Shown: piece by piece, positions 32,752-41,974 of the stretch
How positions within the stretch are numbered: the first letter of the stretch is position 1
How the letters are laid out: every line of letters starts with the position of its first letter
Assembly: GCF_002161445.1 (NCBI RefSeq)
Contig: NZ_NFHT01000020.1
Coordinates: 1-52,242, forward strand
DNA from: Alistipes sp. An66
GTDB taxonomy: Bacteria; Bacteroidota; Bacteroidia; Bacteroidales; Rikenellaceae
Direction of reading: 5' to 3'
DNA length: 52,242 nt
Made by a program: the position numbers and the translations under genes
The notes under the pieces: generated by a model
Told to the model about the DNA's origin: nothing
The model's input: the letters and a program-made list of their open reading frames with translations, nothing else
Database searches by the model: none

Positions 32752-35139
32752 ATGAATATGAGATTTTTGCCGGCTCTCGTGTCGACGATCTTTTTTCTGC
32801 CTGTTTCGGCGGCGAATCCGGATACGCTTTGGCTTTCTTCGCCGAAACTGCATGTCGGCATAGATGCGGTATCGGGTCGTATTGTGCGGTTCGAGAGACA
32901 AAATATCGAATGCCCGTTCCGTGCCGATACGCTGACGGGCTTCGGGTTCGAAGGCATACGGTTGCAACGCGAGGGAAAGGAACCGAAATTCGCAGGAGCC
33001 TGCGGCGATATCCGTTATGAATTGGAATACGGCATCGACGACGATCGTCTGCGAGTCCGTTGCCGCATCGAAAATCGTGGAACGGAGACCTTCTCTCCGC
33101 AGCGTGTCCGTCTGGTATTGGGTATTGACTCGGAGATGAGCCGCTATCCGGAGTGGGATGCGAAGTATTTTCCGACGTTGCTGCGCTGCGAGCGGGATTT
33201 CGCCTGGGGATATTTCATGTCGCCAGTAGGCGGTATCGTGGCTATAGCGACTGAGGACCCGGTCGCTTCCTATGCCTTGAACTATGAGTTCGAGGGACGC
33301 AAGGAATGGCTGTGGGGCCACCGGATTTTTACGGCGAGTCTCGATTTGCTACATGCACTGCCGCTTCCGGTCCGTCATCCGCAGCACCTCGGGGCGCTCG
33401 CTCCGGGCGAGAGCCGCAGCTGGACGCTTCACATAGGTTTCGTCGGGACGTTGGAACAGGTGCAATCCACCGTTGCTCGTTGGGCTCAAATTCCGCAGAT
33501 CGAGTCCGATCGGTATACGCTGCCTGAAAACGGGAAAGCTCATATATTTGTCCGTTCGGCGGCACCCGTCGAACGATTCGTCCTGACAACGCCGGAGGGC
33601 CGCACGCTGCATATCGAGCCCCGCGATACGACGGACGGATATATGGCGACAACCCCCGCCCTGCACCGTCCGGGAGTCTATCGGATAAGTGCAGAGGCTT
33701 CGGGTAAACGGGCCGAGGCGATGCTTTACGTGCACCGTCCGTGGTCCTGGTATCTTTCGCAGGTTCGCGATCATGTGGCGGCCTATCCTCCCATGTTCGG
33801 ACCTTCGTGCGAGACTTTCTACGGCTACTATCCGGCATTTCTCGCCAAGCGTCACTTTCCGGATCCCGAAAAGGATGCTGCTTTGGAGAGCCGGTTCCTT
33901 CGTACATTGCCGCAGATGATCGATACCTTGCGCGGCGTGCCGCGTAGCGAAGAGGTGCTGCCTTGGCGGTTGCAGAACTTCTCGACCGTCGCCGGACAAC
34001 TCGTCGATTTGTGGGAAGCCACCGGATGCGAAAAATACCTGCGCATCGGTTCTCGGGTAGGAGACTACATCTCTTCCGATACGGTACAGATCGCCGATGG
34101 CTCCTATCGGGCGAACGGCATTCACTACACAGCGGTGATCTATCCGGCCAAATCGATGTTCGAACTCGCCGATGCCGAACGAAAGGCTGGGTGGAACGAT
34201 GCGGCGCGGCGGCATTACCGTTCGGCATTCCGCGCCTGCGAAGATCTGTTGTTGCGACTGGACGATATCGAGACCGAGGGCGAGATGACTTTCGAGGACG
34301 GTATGATTACGTGCAGCGCCTTGCAAATGGGACTGGCCGGATTGCGGACGACCGATCCCGAGCTGCGGCGGCGGTATGCCGAAGCTGCGCGTTACATGAT
34401 GGAAAAGCATCGCTGTCTCGAACAGCGGTTGATTCCCGACTGCCGGATGCGCGGTGCGACGCTGCGCTATTGGGAAGCGCTGGACATTTATTTCGTGCCG
34501 AATCAGGTGATGAACTCGCCGCACGGATGGACGGCATGGAAGATTTATGCGGTCTATTATCTCTATCTGCTGACGGGCGACCGTCATTATCTCGACGATC
34601 TGTTCGATACGCTGGGGGCGGCAGCGCAATTGATGTCGCTCGACGGCGATCTGCGCTGGGGGTTCATCCCCGATCCCTATGTCGATGGCGCATTGTGCGT
34701 GCCGGGCGACGAGCCTTATACGTGGAAGACGAAAGATGTTGTCGTCGGCGAGCAGTATCTCGATCCGATTACGCCGTGGATGCGGCCCGAAAACGAGGAA
34801 GGACTCGGAGTTTTCGGCCGATACGGCGGAGGCAGTGACCATACGGTGCACGAGATATTCAAGGCGATGGAGGAGAGCGTGCTGACGACGGGATTTGTGA
34901 TTCTGGATGCCGAAGGCGATGTTTCGTGCCGAAATTGTTCGGCACGCCTTGCCGGGGACGGAGTGCTCCATGTCCGGCCTGCTGAAAAATGCATCGCACG
35001 GGTGCATGTCAATACGTCGCGACCAGTGACTGTACGGGTGAAATTCGCCGATAAGATCGTAGCGAAGAATTGCGATGCGGGACTCGGCTGGGTTGGAGAA
35101 GACCCCTATCCGCTGATATCGGCAGCCGATGTCCGATGA
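32752..35139 (+). CDS. unassigned exported two-domain protein, (alpha/alpha) toroid-like
   Basis: A 795-residue exported protein (signal to PVSAA) that I cannot place in a CAZy family. Residues 25-330 look like beta-sandwich (WLSSPKLHVGIDAVSGRIVR, LEYGIDDDRLRVRCRIENRG). From about 345 helices dominate, with regular hairpins (YPPMFGPSCETFYGYYPAFL, YLRIGSRVGDYISSDTVQIA, YWEALDIYFVPNQVMNSPHG) as in six-hairpin glycosidases and toroid lyases. Aromatic and acidic residues in these loops could form a sugar cleft. Position between the esterase and GH97 supports a glycan-active role. Intact and in operon; function unknown. Confidence 0.75.
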   Translation: MNMRFLPALVSTIFFLPVSAANPDTLWLSSPKLHVGIDAVSGRIVRFERQNIECPFRADTLTGFGFEGIRLQREGKEPKFAGACGDIRYELEYGIDDDRLRVRCRIENRGTETFSPQRVRLVLGIDSEMSRYPEWDAKYFPTLLRCERDFAWGYFMSPVGGIVAIATEDPVASYALNYEFEGRKEWLWGHRIFTASLDLLHALPLPVRHPQHLGALAPGESRSWTLHIGFVGTLEQVQSTVARWAQIPQIESDRYTLPENGKAHIFVRSAAPVERFVLTTPEGRTLHIEPRDTTDGYMATTPALHRPGVYRISAEASGKRAEAMLYVHRPWSWYLSQVRDHVAAYPPMFGPSCETFYGYYPAFLAKRHFPDPEKDAALESRFLRTLPQMIDTLRGVPRSEEVLPWRLQNFSTVAGQLVDLWEATGCEKYLRIGSRVGDYISSDTVQIADGSYRANGIHYTAVIYPAKSMFELADAERKAGWNDAARRHYRSAFRACEDLLLRLDDIETEGEMTFEDGMITCSALQMGLAGLRTTDPELRRRYAEAARYMMEKHRCLEQRLIPDCRMRGATLRYWEALDIYFVPNQVMNSPHGWTAWKIYAVYYLYLLTGDRHYLDDLFDTLGAAAQLMSLDGDLRWGFIPDPYVDGALCVPGDEPYTWKTKDVVVGEQYLDPITPWMRPENEEGLGVFGRYGGGSDHTVHEIFKAMEESVLTTGFVILDAEGDVSCRNCSARLAGDGVLHVRPAEKCIARVHVNTSRPVTVRVKFADKIVAKNCDAGLGWVGEDPYPLISAADVR

Positions 35140-35200
35140 TGCTATTGACGAAATGAAATTATTTCCAGAGATGAATTGTATAAGTTAAAATAGAATCGAT

Positions 35201-37189
35201 ATGAAAAAACTACTGATCCTGATCCTTATTTTTACGGGCGCCGCGGCGCAGGGTGCCCGGCCAGCCTATCGGCTCACCTCACCGGACGGGCGTTTGACGA
35301 CGACCGTCGCGTTGGGCGATGCGCTGACTTACGACATCGAGTATGACGGACAGACGCTAATGCAGCCATCCGCGATCGGTTTGAAGCTCTCCGACGGCCG
35401 CGTGTGGGGTTCTTCTGCCCGCATAGCGAAAGCCGTTCGCACGAGTTCCGACGCCGTGCTTTCCTCGCCTTTTTACCGCTCCTCGACGGTTCGCGACCAT
35501 TATAACGGTCTCACGCTGAAGATGCGGGACAACTGGTCTGTGGAGTTTCGCGTTTACGACGACGGTGTCGCGTACCGCTTCGCCACTACTGCGAAGGATC
35601 CGTTCGAGATCGCCTCGGAGCAGGCCGACTACCGCTTTCCGACCGATTGCGCGGTAACAGTTCCGTACGTGCGCGACAATGCGGGTTCGATCGATGCCCA
35701 ATGGCACAACTCTTTCGAGAATGTATATACCGAAACGACGCTCTCGAAGCTCGACTCCGGCCGTTTGATCTTCCTGCCTGCCGTGGTGCATGCGAACGAC
35801 GGGATGAACATCTGCTTCACCGAGACGAATCTCGACGATTACCCGGGCATGTACCTCTACAACGGCGACGGCGGCACTTCTCTGGAGGGGCGTTTCGCTC
35901 CGTATCCGCTGCGGTGCGAGCCCGGCGGCTATAATAATATCGAGGTCCTCGTCAAGGAGCGGGCTGATTACATCGCCCGGATCGAGGGCCCGCGCACGCT
36001 TCCGTGGCGCATCGCCGTGGTGGGTACGGATGCCGGTCTCGCCGCGAGCGATTTGAGCTGGCTGCTCGCCGAGCCCTCGAAGATCGACGACACGTCGTGG
36101 ATTCGGCCCGGCAAGGTGGCTTGGGATTGGTGGAACGCCTGGAACATCTCGGGCGTGGACTTCCGTGCCGGAATCAATACCGAGACCTATGAGTATTACA
36201 TCGACTTCGCCGCCTCGCAGGGGATCGAATACGTGATTATGGACGACGGCTGGGCCGCACGCCATGGCGAGGATCTTTTTGAGATCAATACGGACATCGA
36301 TTTACGGCGAATCATCGACTATGCCGCATCGAAAAACGTAGGCATCATCCTCTGGGCCGGGTACTGGGCTTTCGACCGTGATATGGAGCGGGTCTGCAAA
36401 CACTATGCGGAGATGGGTGTCAAGGGCTTCAAGGTTGACTTCATGGACCGCGACGACCAGTTGATGACCGCCTTCAATTACCGTGCTGCCGAAACGGCCG
36501 CCCGATACGGGCTGGTGCTCGACCTGCACGGCACGCACAAGCCCGCGGGGTTGAACCGCACATGGCCCAACGTGCTGAATTTCGAAGGTGTGCACGGACT
36601 GGAGCAGATGAAGTGGAGCGCGGCCACGATCGACCAGATGAAGTACGACGCGACAATCCCCTTCATCCGTCAGGTCGCCGGACCGATGGATTACACGCAG
36701 GGAGCCATGCGCAATGCCTCGCGCGACAACTATCGTCCTGTTAATTCGGAGCCGATGAGCCAAGGGACCCGTTGTCACCAATTGGCGCTTTATGCGGTGC
36801 TGGACTCGCCGCTGAACATGCTGTGCGACTCGCCGACGAACTACCTGCGCGAGGCGGAATGCACGGAGTTCATCGCCGCGATTCCGACCGTGTGGGACGA
36901 GACGCGCATTCTCGGCGGACGCATGGGCGAATACATCGTCACGGCGCGCCGCAGCGGAGATACGTGGTACGTCGGCGCTATCACGGACTGGACGCCGCGC
37001 GACGTGGAGGTCGATCTCGCACCGCTGGGCATCGGCGGCACGGTCGAGGCGACGATCTTCCGCGACGGCGCGAACGCCGACCGAAAAGCCTCGGACTACA
37101 AACGCGAAACGATCCGTATCGACACCGCCGAACCCCTGAAGATACACCTCGCACCCGGAGGTGGGTTCGCATTGAAAATCACGAAATAG
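35201..37189 (+). CDS. GH97 glycoside hydrolase, probably retaining
   Basis: A 662-residue exported GH97. The beta-sandwich N-terminal domain is followed by a TIM barrel with MDDGWAARHGEDLFEI, GFKVDFMDRDDQ, DLHGTHKPAGLNRTWPNVLN and EGVHGLEQMKW. In retaining GH97 enzymes (alpha-galactosidase type) the nucleophile is an Asp at this KVDF position; inverting SusB-type enzymes lack it. D413 is therefore the probable nucleophile, which favours a retaining alpha-galactosidase or similar activity over a SusB alpha-glucosidase. Signal peptide ends at about residue 19. It lies 9 bp before the GH2 gene. Confidence 0.92.
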   Translation: MKKLLILILIFTGAAAQGARPAYRLTSPDGRLTTTVALGDALTYDIEYDGQTLMQPSAIGLKLSDGRVWGSSARIAKAVRTSSDAVLSSPFYRSSTVRDHYNGLTLKMRDNWSVEFRVYDDGVAYRFATTAKDPFEIASEQADYRFPTDCAVTVPYVRDNAGSIDAQWHNSFENVYTETTLSKLDSGRLIFLPAVVHANDGMNICFTETNLDDYPGMYLYNGDGGTSLEGRFAPYPLRCEPGGYNNIEVLVKERADYIARIEGPRTLPWRIAVVGTDAGLAASDLSWLLAEPSKIDDTSWIRPGKVAWDWWNAWNISGVDFRAGINTETYEYYIDFAASQGIEYVIMDDGWAARHGEDLFEINTDIDLRRIIDYAASKNVGIILWAGYWAFDRDMERVCKHYAEMGVKGFKVDFMDRDDQLMTAFNYRAAETAARYGLVLDLHGTHKPAGLNRTWPNVLNFEGVHGLEQMKWSAATIDQMKYDATIPFIRQVAGPMDYTQGAMRNASRDNYRPVNSEPMSQGTRCHQLALYAVLDSPLNMLCDSPTNYLREAECTEFIAAIPTVWDETRILGGRMGEYIVTARRSGDTWYVGAITDWTPRDVEVDLAPLGIGGTVEATIFRDGANADRKASDYKRETIRIDTAEPLKIHLAPGGGFALKITK

Positions 37190-37198
37190 AATATTCGA

Positions 37199-40100
37199 AT
37201 GAAAAGACTCTTTTTAACCTTTTTGCTGACGATACTTACAGTTGCAGTTTTTGCCCAGACCTTTACGGAATGGCTCGATCCCGCGGTGAACGAAATCAAC
37301 CGCCTGCCGATGCGGGCTTCGTATTTCGCCTACGAATCCGCAGAAGCCGCCCGGAAGGGCGACCCGCGCGTCTCGGAACGCTTCCTCGACCTCGACGGGA
37401 CGTGGAAATTCTCGTGGGTCCGCAACGCCGACCAGCGTCCCACGGACTTCTTCCGTCCCGGCTTCAACGACGGGGCGTGGGGCGAGATGCCCGTTCCGGG
37501 ACTGTGGGAGCTGAACGGCTACGGCGATCCGCAATATCTCAACGTCGGCTACGCATGGCGCGAACAATTCGAAAACAATCCGCCTTACGTGCCGATAAAA
37601 GAAAACCATGTCGGCTCGTACCGCCGCGAGATCGAGATCCCGGCCTCGTGGTCGGACAAGCAGGTCATCGCCCGGTTCGGGTCCGTCACCTCGAACATCT
37701 ACCTGTGGGTCAACGGACGGTTCGTCGGTTACAGCGAGGATTCGAAGCTCGAATGCGCGTTCGACATCACGCGCTTCGTGAAGCCCGGCAAGAATCTCTT
37801 CGCCTTCCAGGTCTTCCGCTGGTGCGACGGCACCTATCTCGAAGATCAGGACTTCTTCCGCCTCTCGGGCGTGGGCCGCGACTGCTTCCTCTATGCCCGC
37901 GACAAACGCCATATCGCCGACGTGCGGCTCGACGCGACCCTCTCGGAGAACTACACCCGCGGCCGGCTCTCCGTGGAGCTGGCTCTCCCCGCAGCGGCCA
38001 AAGGCTGCACGGCGGAGGTGACCCTCACGGACCCCGACGGCAAGGCCGTAGCTTCTGAAACGGCGAAACTCTTCGGTACGATAGCCCGTCTCGTGCTCGA
38101 CGCCGGGCGGGTGCAGCCGTGGTCGGCGGAGATTCCCGCGCTCTACGGCGTCACGGTGACCCTGAAAGATTCGGCCGGAAAAACGATCGAAATCATCCCC
38201 CTGCACACGGGCTTCCGCGAGGTGAAGATCGAGGGCGGACAGCTGCTGGTGAACGGACAGCCCGTGCTTATCAAAGGCGCCAACCGTCACGAAATGGACC
38301 CCGACGGCGGGTATGTCGTCTCGGAAGAGCGGATGATCGAGGACATCCGCATCCTCAAGGAGAACAATTTCAACGCCGTGCGCACATGCCATTACCCGGA
38401 CGATCCGCGCTGGTACGACCTCTGCGACCGCTACGGCATTTACCTCGTGGCCGAAGCGAACATCGAATCGCACGGCATGGGTTTCGACGAAAAGACGCTG
38501 GCCAAAGATCCGGCTTACGCCAAGGCACATCTGGAGCGCAACGAGCGCAATGTCAAACGCAATATCAATCATCCCTCCGTCATCGTGTGGTCTTTGGGCA
38601 ATGAGGCGGGCGATGGCCCCAATTTCGACGCCTGCTACGACTGGATCAAGGCTTACGACCCCTCGCGGCCGGTCCATTACGAACGTGCGGTCTACAACAA
38701 CGGCGGCCGCAACACGGACATTATCTGCCCGATGTACTGGGGCTACGAGCGGTGTGAGAAATACCTCGCCGAGAATCCCGCCAAACCGCTGATCCAGTGC
38801 GAATATGCGCATGCGATGGGCAATTCGCTGGGCGGATTCGGCGAATACTGGGCGCTGATCCGCCAATATCCGCACTATCAGGGCGGATTCATCTGGGACT
38901 TCGTGGACCAGTCGCTGCGCAAAACGGGTAAAAACGGCGCCATGATCTACGGCTACGGCGGCGACTGGAATCCCTACGACGCCTCGGACTGGAATTTCTG
39001 CGACAACGGGCTGATCTCGCCCGACCGCGTTCCGAATCCCCACATGCACGAGGCCCGCTACTGGCAGCAGCCCGTCTGGACGACACTCGGCGAAGACCGG
39101 CGCACGCTGACGGTTTTCAATGAAAACTTCTTCCGGCCGCTCGACAACTGCTACCTGCGTTGGACGGTGCTCCGCGACGGGGACCCCGTGCGCAGCGGCA
39201 TCGTCACCGACCTGCGCGTCGCCCCGCAGCAAACCGCCGCCGTCGTGCTGCCGCTCGACCCCGAAACGCTGCCCGCCGACGGAGAACTGCTGCTCAACGT
39301 GGAATACCGCCTCTGCGATGCCGAATCGCTGCTCGCGCCCGATCACCGCATGGCCTACCAGCAGTTCACGCTGCGGGCGGCCGCACCCGAACCGCTCGCC
39401 GTCGCCGAACGCATGGCCGACCGCCACAATTCGATCGGCACGCTCACGGTCCGCGACGACGACCGCAACTACCTGATCGTCGAAAGTCCCGCCGCACGCA
39501 TCGACTTCCGCCGCGCCGACGGTCTCATCACCCGCTACGAAGCGGACGGCATGCGCCTGCTCGACGCAGGGGCCGTCGTGGAGCCGAACTTCTGGCGCGC
39601 GCCGACGGACAACGACTTCGGGGCGAAGCTCAACGAGAAGAACCGCGTGTGGGCCGATCCGGGGCTGACGCTTGTGTCGCTCGACCACACGCTGTCGGAC
39701 GGCGTGGCCGTCGTCACGGCCCGCTACGACCTCCGACGTGTGACCGGACGGCTGGAGATCGAATACCGCATCGACAACGCCGGGGAGATCCTGATCCGTC
39801 AGACGCTGCACGCCGCTGCGGACAAGGGCGAACCCGACCTGCTGCGCTTCGGCATGCGGATGCGCATGCCCGCCGCCTACGACCGCATCGACTACTACGG
39901 CCGCGGGCCGTGGGAGAACTACGCCGACCGCAAGGACGGCGCCCTCGTGGGCCGTTACCGGCAGACCGTGGACGAGCAGTTCTACCCCTACATCCGTCCG
40001 CAGGAGACCGGAACCAAGAGCGACGTGCGCCGCTGGCGGCAGCACGACATCGCAGGCCGCGGCGTGGAGGTCACGGCCTCGGAGCCCTTCTCGGCCTCGG

Positions 40101-40315
40101 CCCTGCACTATGCGCAGGAGGCGCTGGACGAAGGGCTGACCAAGCAGCAGGGACATTCGCAGGAGATCGAACCCGACGACGCCGTATGGCTCTGCATCGA
40201 CAAGGCGCAGTACGGTCTGGGGTGCATCGATTCATGGGGGGCTCTGCCGCAGCCTGCTTATCGGATCCCCTATGCCGACCGCACCTTCCGCTTCCGGATC
40301 GAACCTTTGAAATAA
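37199..40315 (+). CDS. GH2 beta-galactosidase
   Basis: A 1038-residue exported GH2, similar in length to LacZ. Domains: jelly-roll (LWELNGYGDPQYLNVGYAW), Ig-like, the catalytic barrel, another Ig-like, and the small beta-galactosidase domain at the end (DYYGRGPWENYADRKDGALV). VIVWSLGNEAGDGPNF gives the acid/base E469 and LIQCEYAHAMGNSLG the nucleophile E535, matching E461 and E537 of E. coli LacZ. A signal peptide (LTILTVAVFA) puts it in the periplasm. It is followed by a galactokinase remnant, in line with galactose release. A long open frame on the opposite strand is only a shadow of its GC-rich codons. Confidence 0.95.
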   Translation: MKRLFLTFLLTILTVAVFAQTFTEWLDPAVNEINRLPMRASYFAYESAEAARKGDPRVSERFLDLDGTWKFSWVRNADQRPTDFFRPGFNDGAWGEMPVPGLWELNGYGDPQYLNVGYAWREQFENNPPYVPIKENHVGSYRREIEIPASWSDKQVIARFGSVTSNIYLWVNGRFVGYSEDSKLECAFDITRFVKPGKNLFAFQVFRWCDGTYLEDQDFFRLSGVGRDCFLYARDKRHIADVRLDATLSENYTRGRLSVELALPAAAKGCTAEVTLTDPDGKAVASETAKLFGTIARLVLDAGRVQPWSAEIPALYGVTVTLKDSAGKTIEIIPLHTGFREVKIEGGQLLVNGQPVLIKGANRHEMDPDGGYVVSEERMIEDIRILKENNFNAVRTCHYPDDPRWYDLCDRYGIYLVAEANIESHGMGFDEKTLAKDPAYAKAHLERNERNVKRNINHPSVIVWSLGNEAGDGPNFDACYDWIKAYDPSRPVHYERAVYNNGGRNTDIICPMYWGYERCEKYLAENPAKPLIQCEYAHAMGNSLGGFGEYWALIRQYPHYQGGFIWDFVDQSLRKTGKNGAMIYGYGGDWNPYDASDWNFCDNGLISPDRVPNPHMHEARYWQQPVWTTLGEDRRTLTVFNENFFRPLDNCYLRWTVLRDGDPVRSGIVTDLRVAPQQTAAVVLPLDPETLPADGELLLNVEYRLCDAESLLAPDHRMAYQQFTLRAAAPEPLAVAERMADRHNSIGTLTVRDDDRNYLIVESPAARIDFRRADGLITRYEADGMRLLDAGAVVEPNFWRAPTDNDFGAKLNEKNRVWADPGLTLVSLDHTLSDGVAVVTARYDLRRVTGRLEIEYRIDNAGEILIRQTLHAAADKGEPDLLRFGMRMRMPAAYDRIDYYGRGPWENYADRKDGALVGRYRQTVDEQFYPYIRPQETGTKSDVRRWRQHDIAGRGVEVTASEPFSASALHYAQEALDEGLTKQQGHSQEIEPDDAVWLCIDKAQYGLGCIDSWGALPQPAYRIPYADRTFRFRIEPLK

Positions 40316-40334
40316 TCGTATAAACGGGGATCAT

Positions 40335-40763
40335 ATGAACACTGCTGAAATTCAGAGAGTCTTTGCCGACCGGTTCGGCGGCGAGGGAACGTTTTATGCT
40401 TCGGCCGGCCAGATCAACCTGATCGGCGAGCACACCGACTACAACGGCGGATTCGTCTTCCCCGGAGCAGTGGATTGCGGCATCACGACGATGATCCGCT
40501 CCAACGGGACGGAGCACGTGCGGGTGGCCGACGTCGATCTGAACTCCGCAGCGGAGTTCGGTCTCTGCGAGGAGGATCTCCCCGCAGAGAGCTGGGCCCG
40601 CTATGTCTTCGGCGGTTGCACGATCAATCTGGTCCGCACGGAGCTCTACGACGACTTCGTTCGCACGGCCCGCGAACGGTTCGCGGCGCGCTACGGCCAC
40701 GAGCCCAAAGTGTACGACGTCGTAATATCGGACGGCGCCCGCAAAATCGAAAAAGATAAATAA
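40335..40763 (+). pseudogene. galK: galactokinase with in-frame internal deletion
   Basis: Only 142 residues of a protein that is usually about 385. The N-terminal part is intact (QINLIGEHTDYNGGFVFPGA) up to SWARYVFG, then it jumps to the C-terminal part (GCTINLVRTELYDDFVRTAR ... YDVVISDGARKIE). In intact galactokinases ARYVFG comes before the phosphate-binding loop, and GGCTINLV is near the end (GGGFGGCTINLV). About 240 codons including the GxGxSSSA loop are lost. Both sites share a TTCGGCG-like short match, so slippage or microhomology deletion is likely. The product cannot bind ATP normally. It lies 19 bp after GH2, with galactose kinase supplied, if at all, from elsewhere. Confidence 0.9.
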
Positions 40764-40784
40764 AGTTTAAAGACCTTGTTTCAA

Positions 40785-41669
40785 ATGAAAATACGGTTTT
40801 TCGTTTTGATCGCTGGAATGTTGTCGGCCATTTGGTCGCATGCTGCGGCCCCGTGCAATTCGGAGGTTTCCGCACCTCGGATCGTTCCGATCTGGAACAA
40901 TGCCTCGGCTCCTCATGACAATGGACTTCGGGGAGACGAAACCGAATTCGGGCTGCGTTTTATCGGCAATGTGACCGAGGCGGTCCTCTATATATATCCT
41001 GCCGCTCCGGACAAGGCTACCGGACAGGCGGCAGTTATCTGTCCGGGCGGCGGTTACGAATTCGTCAGCATGGAGCACGAAGGCGACGCTTTCGCCCGCT
41101 GGATCGCAGAACAGGGTATTACGGCCGCCGTGATAAAATACCGCATGCCCAATCATCATCCCGAGGTGCCGTTGGAAGATGTCGAACAGGCTCTGCGCGT
41201 GATGAAAGGCGAAATCCCAGGAGCAGGGGAACTGTCCGTACAGCGAGTCGGCATCATCGGGTTCTCGGCGGGCGGACATTTGGCTGCTATGGCTGCGACC
41301 GTCGGTCGGGTGCGGCCCGACTTCATGGTACTGTTCTATCCGGTCATTACGGCGGCGAAGGAATTAGCGCACGAGGGCTCATTCGACAATCTGCTCGGAC
41401 GAGAGCGTACGGAGGAGCTGAATGCGCGTTATTCGCTGGAGAATCGAGTGACCGAAACGACGCCTCCGACGATTCTGTTCCTGGCCGATGACGACGACTG
41501 CGTCCCTGCGCTCAATGCGGTGTCGTTCTACCGTGCGCTCAAAGAGCATGGCGTCGCCGCCTCGCTGCATATCTATCCCTCCGGACAGCACGGATGGGGT
41601 ATTCTCGATCGATTCCCGTACAAATCTGCATGGCAAAGCGCCTTGACGGATTGGTTGCAGAACCAATAA
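40785..41669 (+). CDS. exported alpha/beta-hydrolase esterase (BD-FAE/acetylxylan-esterase-like)
   Basis: Start taken at ATG 40785 (MKIRFFVLIAGML), giving a signal peptide to SHAAA; an ATG three codons upstream is possible. 294 residues. An oxyanion region CPGGGYEFVSMEHEGDAFA, nucleophile elbow IIGFSAGGHLA (S161), and IYPSGQHGWG for the His are typical of alpha/beta-hydrolases of the BD-FAE/Axe type that strip acyl groups from polysaccharides. The Asp is probably in FLADDDDCVPALN. With the SGNH esterase, this makes two de-acylating enzymes in the PUL. Confidence 0.85.
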   Translation: MKIRFFVLIAGMLSAIWSHAAAPCNSEVSAPRIVPIWNNASAPHDNGLRGDETEFGLRFIGNVTEAVLYIYPAAPDKATGQAAVICPGGGYEFVSMEHEGDAFARWIAEQGITAAVIKYRMPNHHPEVPLEDVEQALRVMKGEIPGAGELSVQRVGIIGFSAGGHLAAMAATVGRVRPDFMVLFYPVITAAKELAHEGSFDNLLGRERTEELNARYSLENRVTETTPPTILFLADDDDCVPALNAVSFYRALKEHGVAASLHIYPSGQHGWGILDRFPYKSAWQSALTDWLQNQ

Positions 41670-41697
41670 ATATTATCCACCTATTAATTAACTAACT

Positions 41698-41877
41698 ATG
41701 AATCGAAGTATCGAAAGAAAGACACGGAGCGATTACCCCCCCCCGAGGATGGAGATCGTAGAGTTTCGTGCGGAGGCCGGATTCGCCGCAAGCGGTAGCG
41801 GCGAACACGAGTGGTTTACATCGGATGACGACGATCCGTGGGGAAGCGACCACGAAGGATTTATATGGGATGATTGA
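41698..41877 (+). CDS. 59-residue acidic peptide with HEGF motif and C9 tract
   Basis: A 59-codon gene with start ATG 41698 and stop TGA 41877. The N-terminal third is basic (MNRSIERKTRSDYPPPR), the middle is EIVEFRAEAGFAASGSG, and the tail is acidic with HEWF (37-40), SDDDDPWGS and DHEGF (51-55), ending IWDD. No signal peptide, no Cys, no lipobox. Nine consecutive C (41736-41744) fall in codons 13-16, so a slip would shift the frame; the second Met at codon 18 could give a shorter form independent of the tract. It lies between the esterase and the fimbrillin-like gene. I recall similar short acidic peptides beside fimbrillin genes in Bacteroidales, but cannot verify it. Function unknown. Confidence 0.65.
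   Translation: MNRSIERKTRSDYPPPRMEIVEFRAEAGFAASGSGEHEWFTSDDDDPWGSDHEGFIWDD
41736..41744 (+). repeat. C9 homopolymer inside peptide gene
   Basis: Nine consecutive C within codons 13-16 of the 59-residue peptide. It and the G8 tract at 21071-21078 are the only G/C runs of eight or more that I noticed in the window. Tracts of this length slip often during replication. Confidence 0.9.
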
Positions 41878-41974
41878 TTACTGGAAGTCACCACTATGGT
41901 TTTTCCCGATGAAAATAACCAGTGTCGGGAAGAACTTAAAAATGAAAATGAATCAACTTTTTTAATTCTTAATT

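Noticed and set aside
37214..40156. 980-codon open frame on the minus strand opposite the GH2 gene
   Set aside because: It mirrors the GC-rich codon use of the plus-strand gene, has a low-complexity Val/Arg/Gly/His-rich product with no motif, and the plus strand has clear GH2 catalytic motifs.
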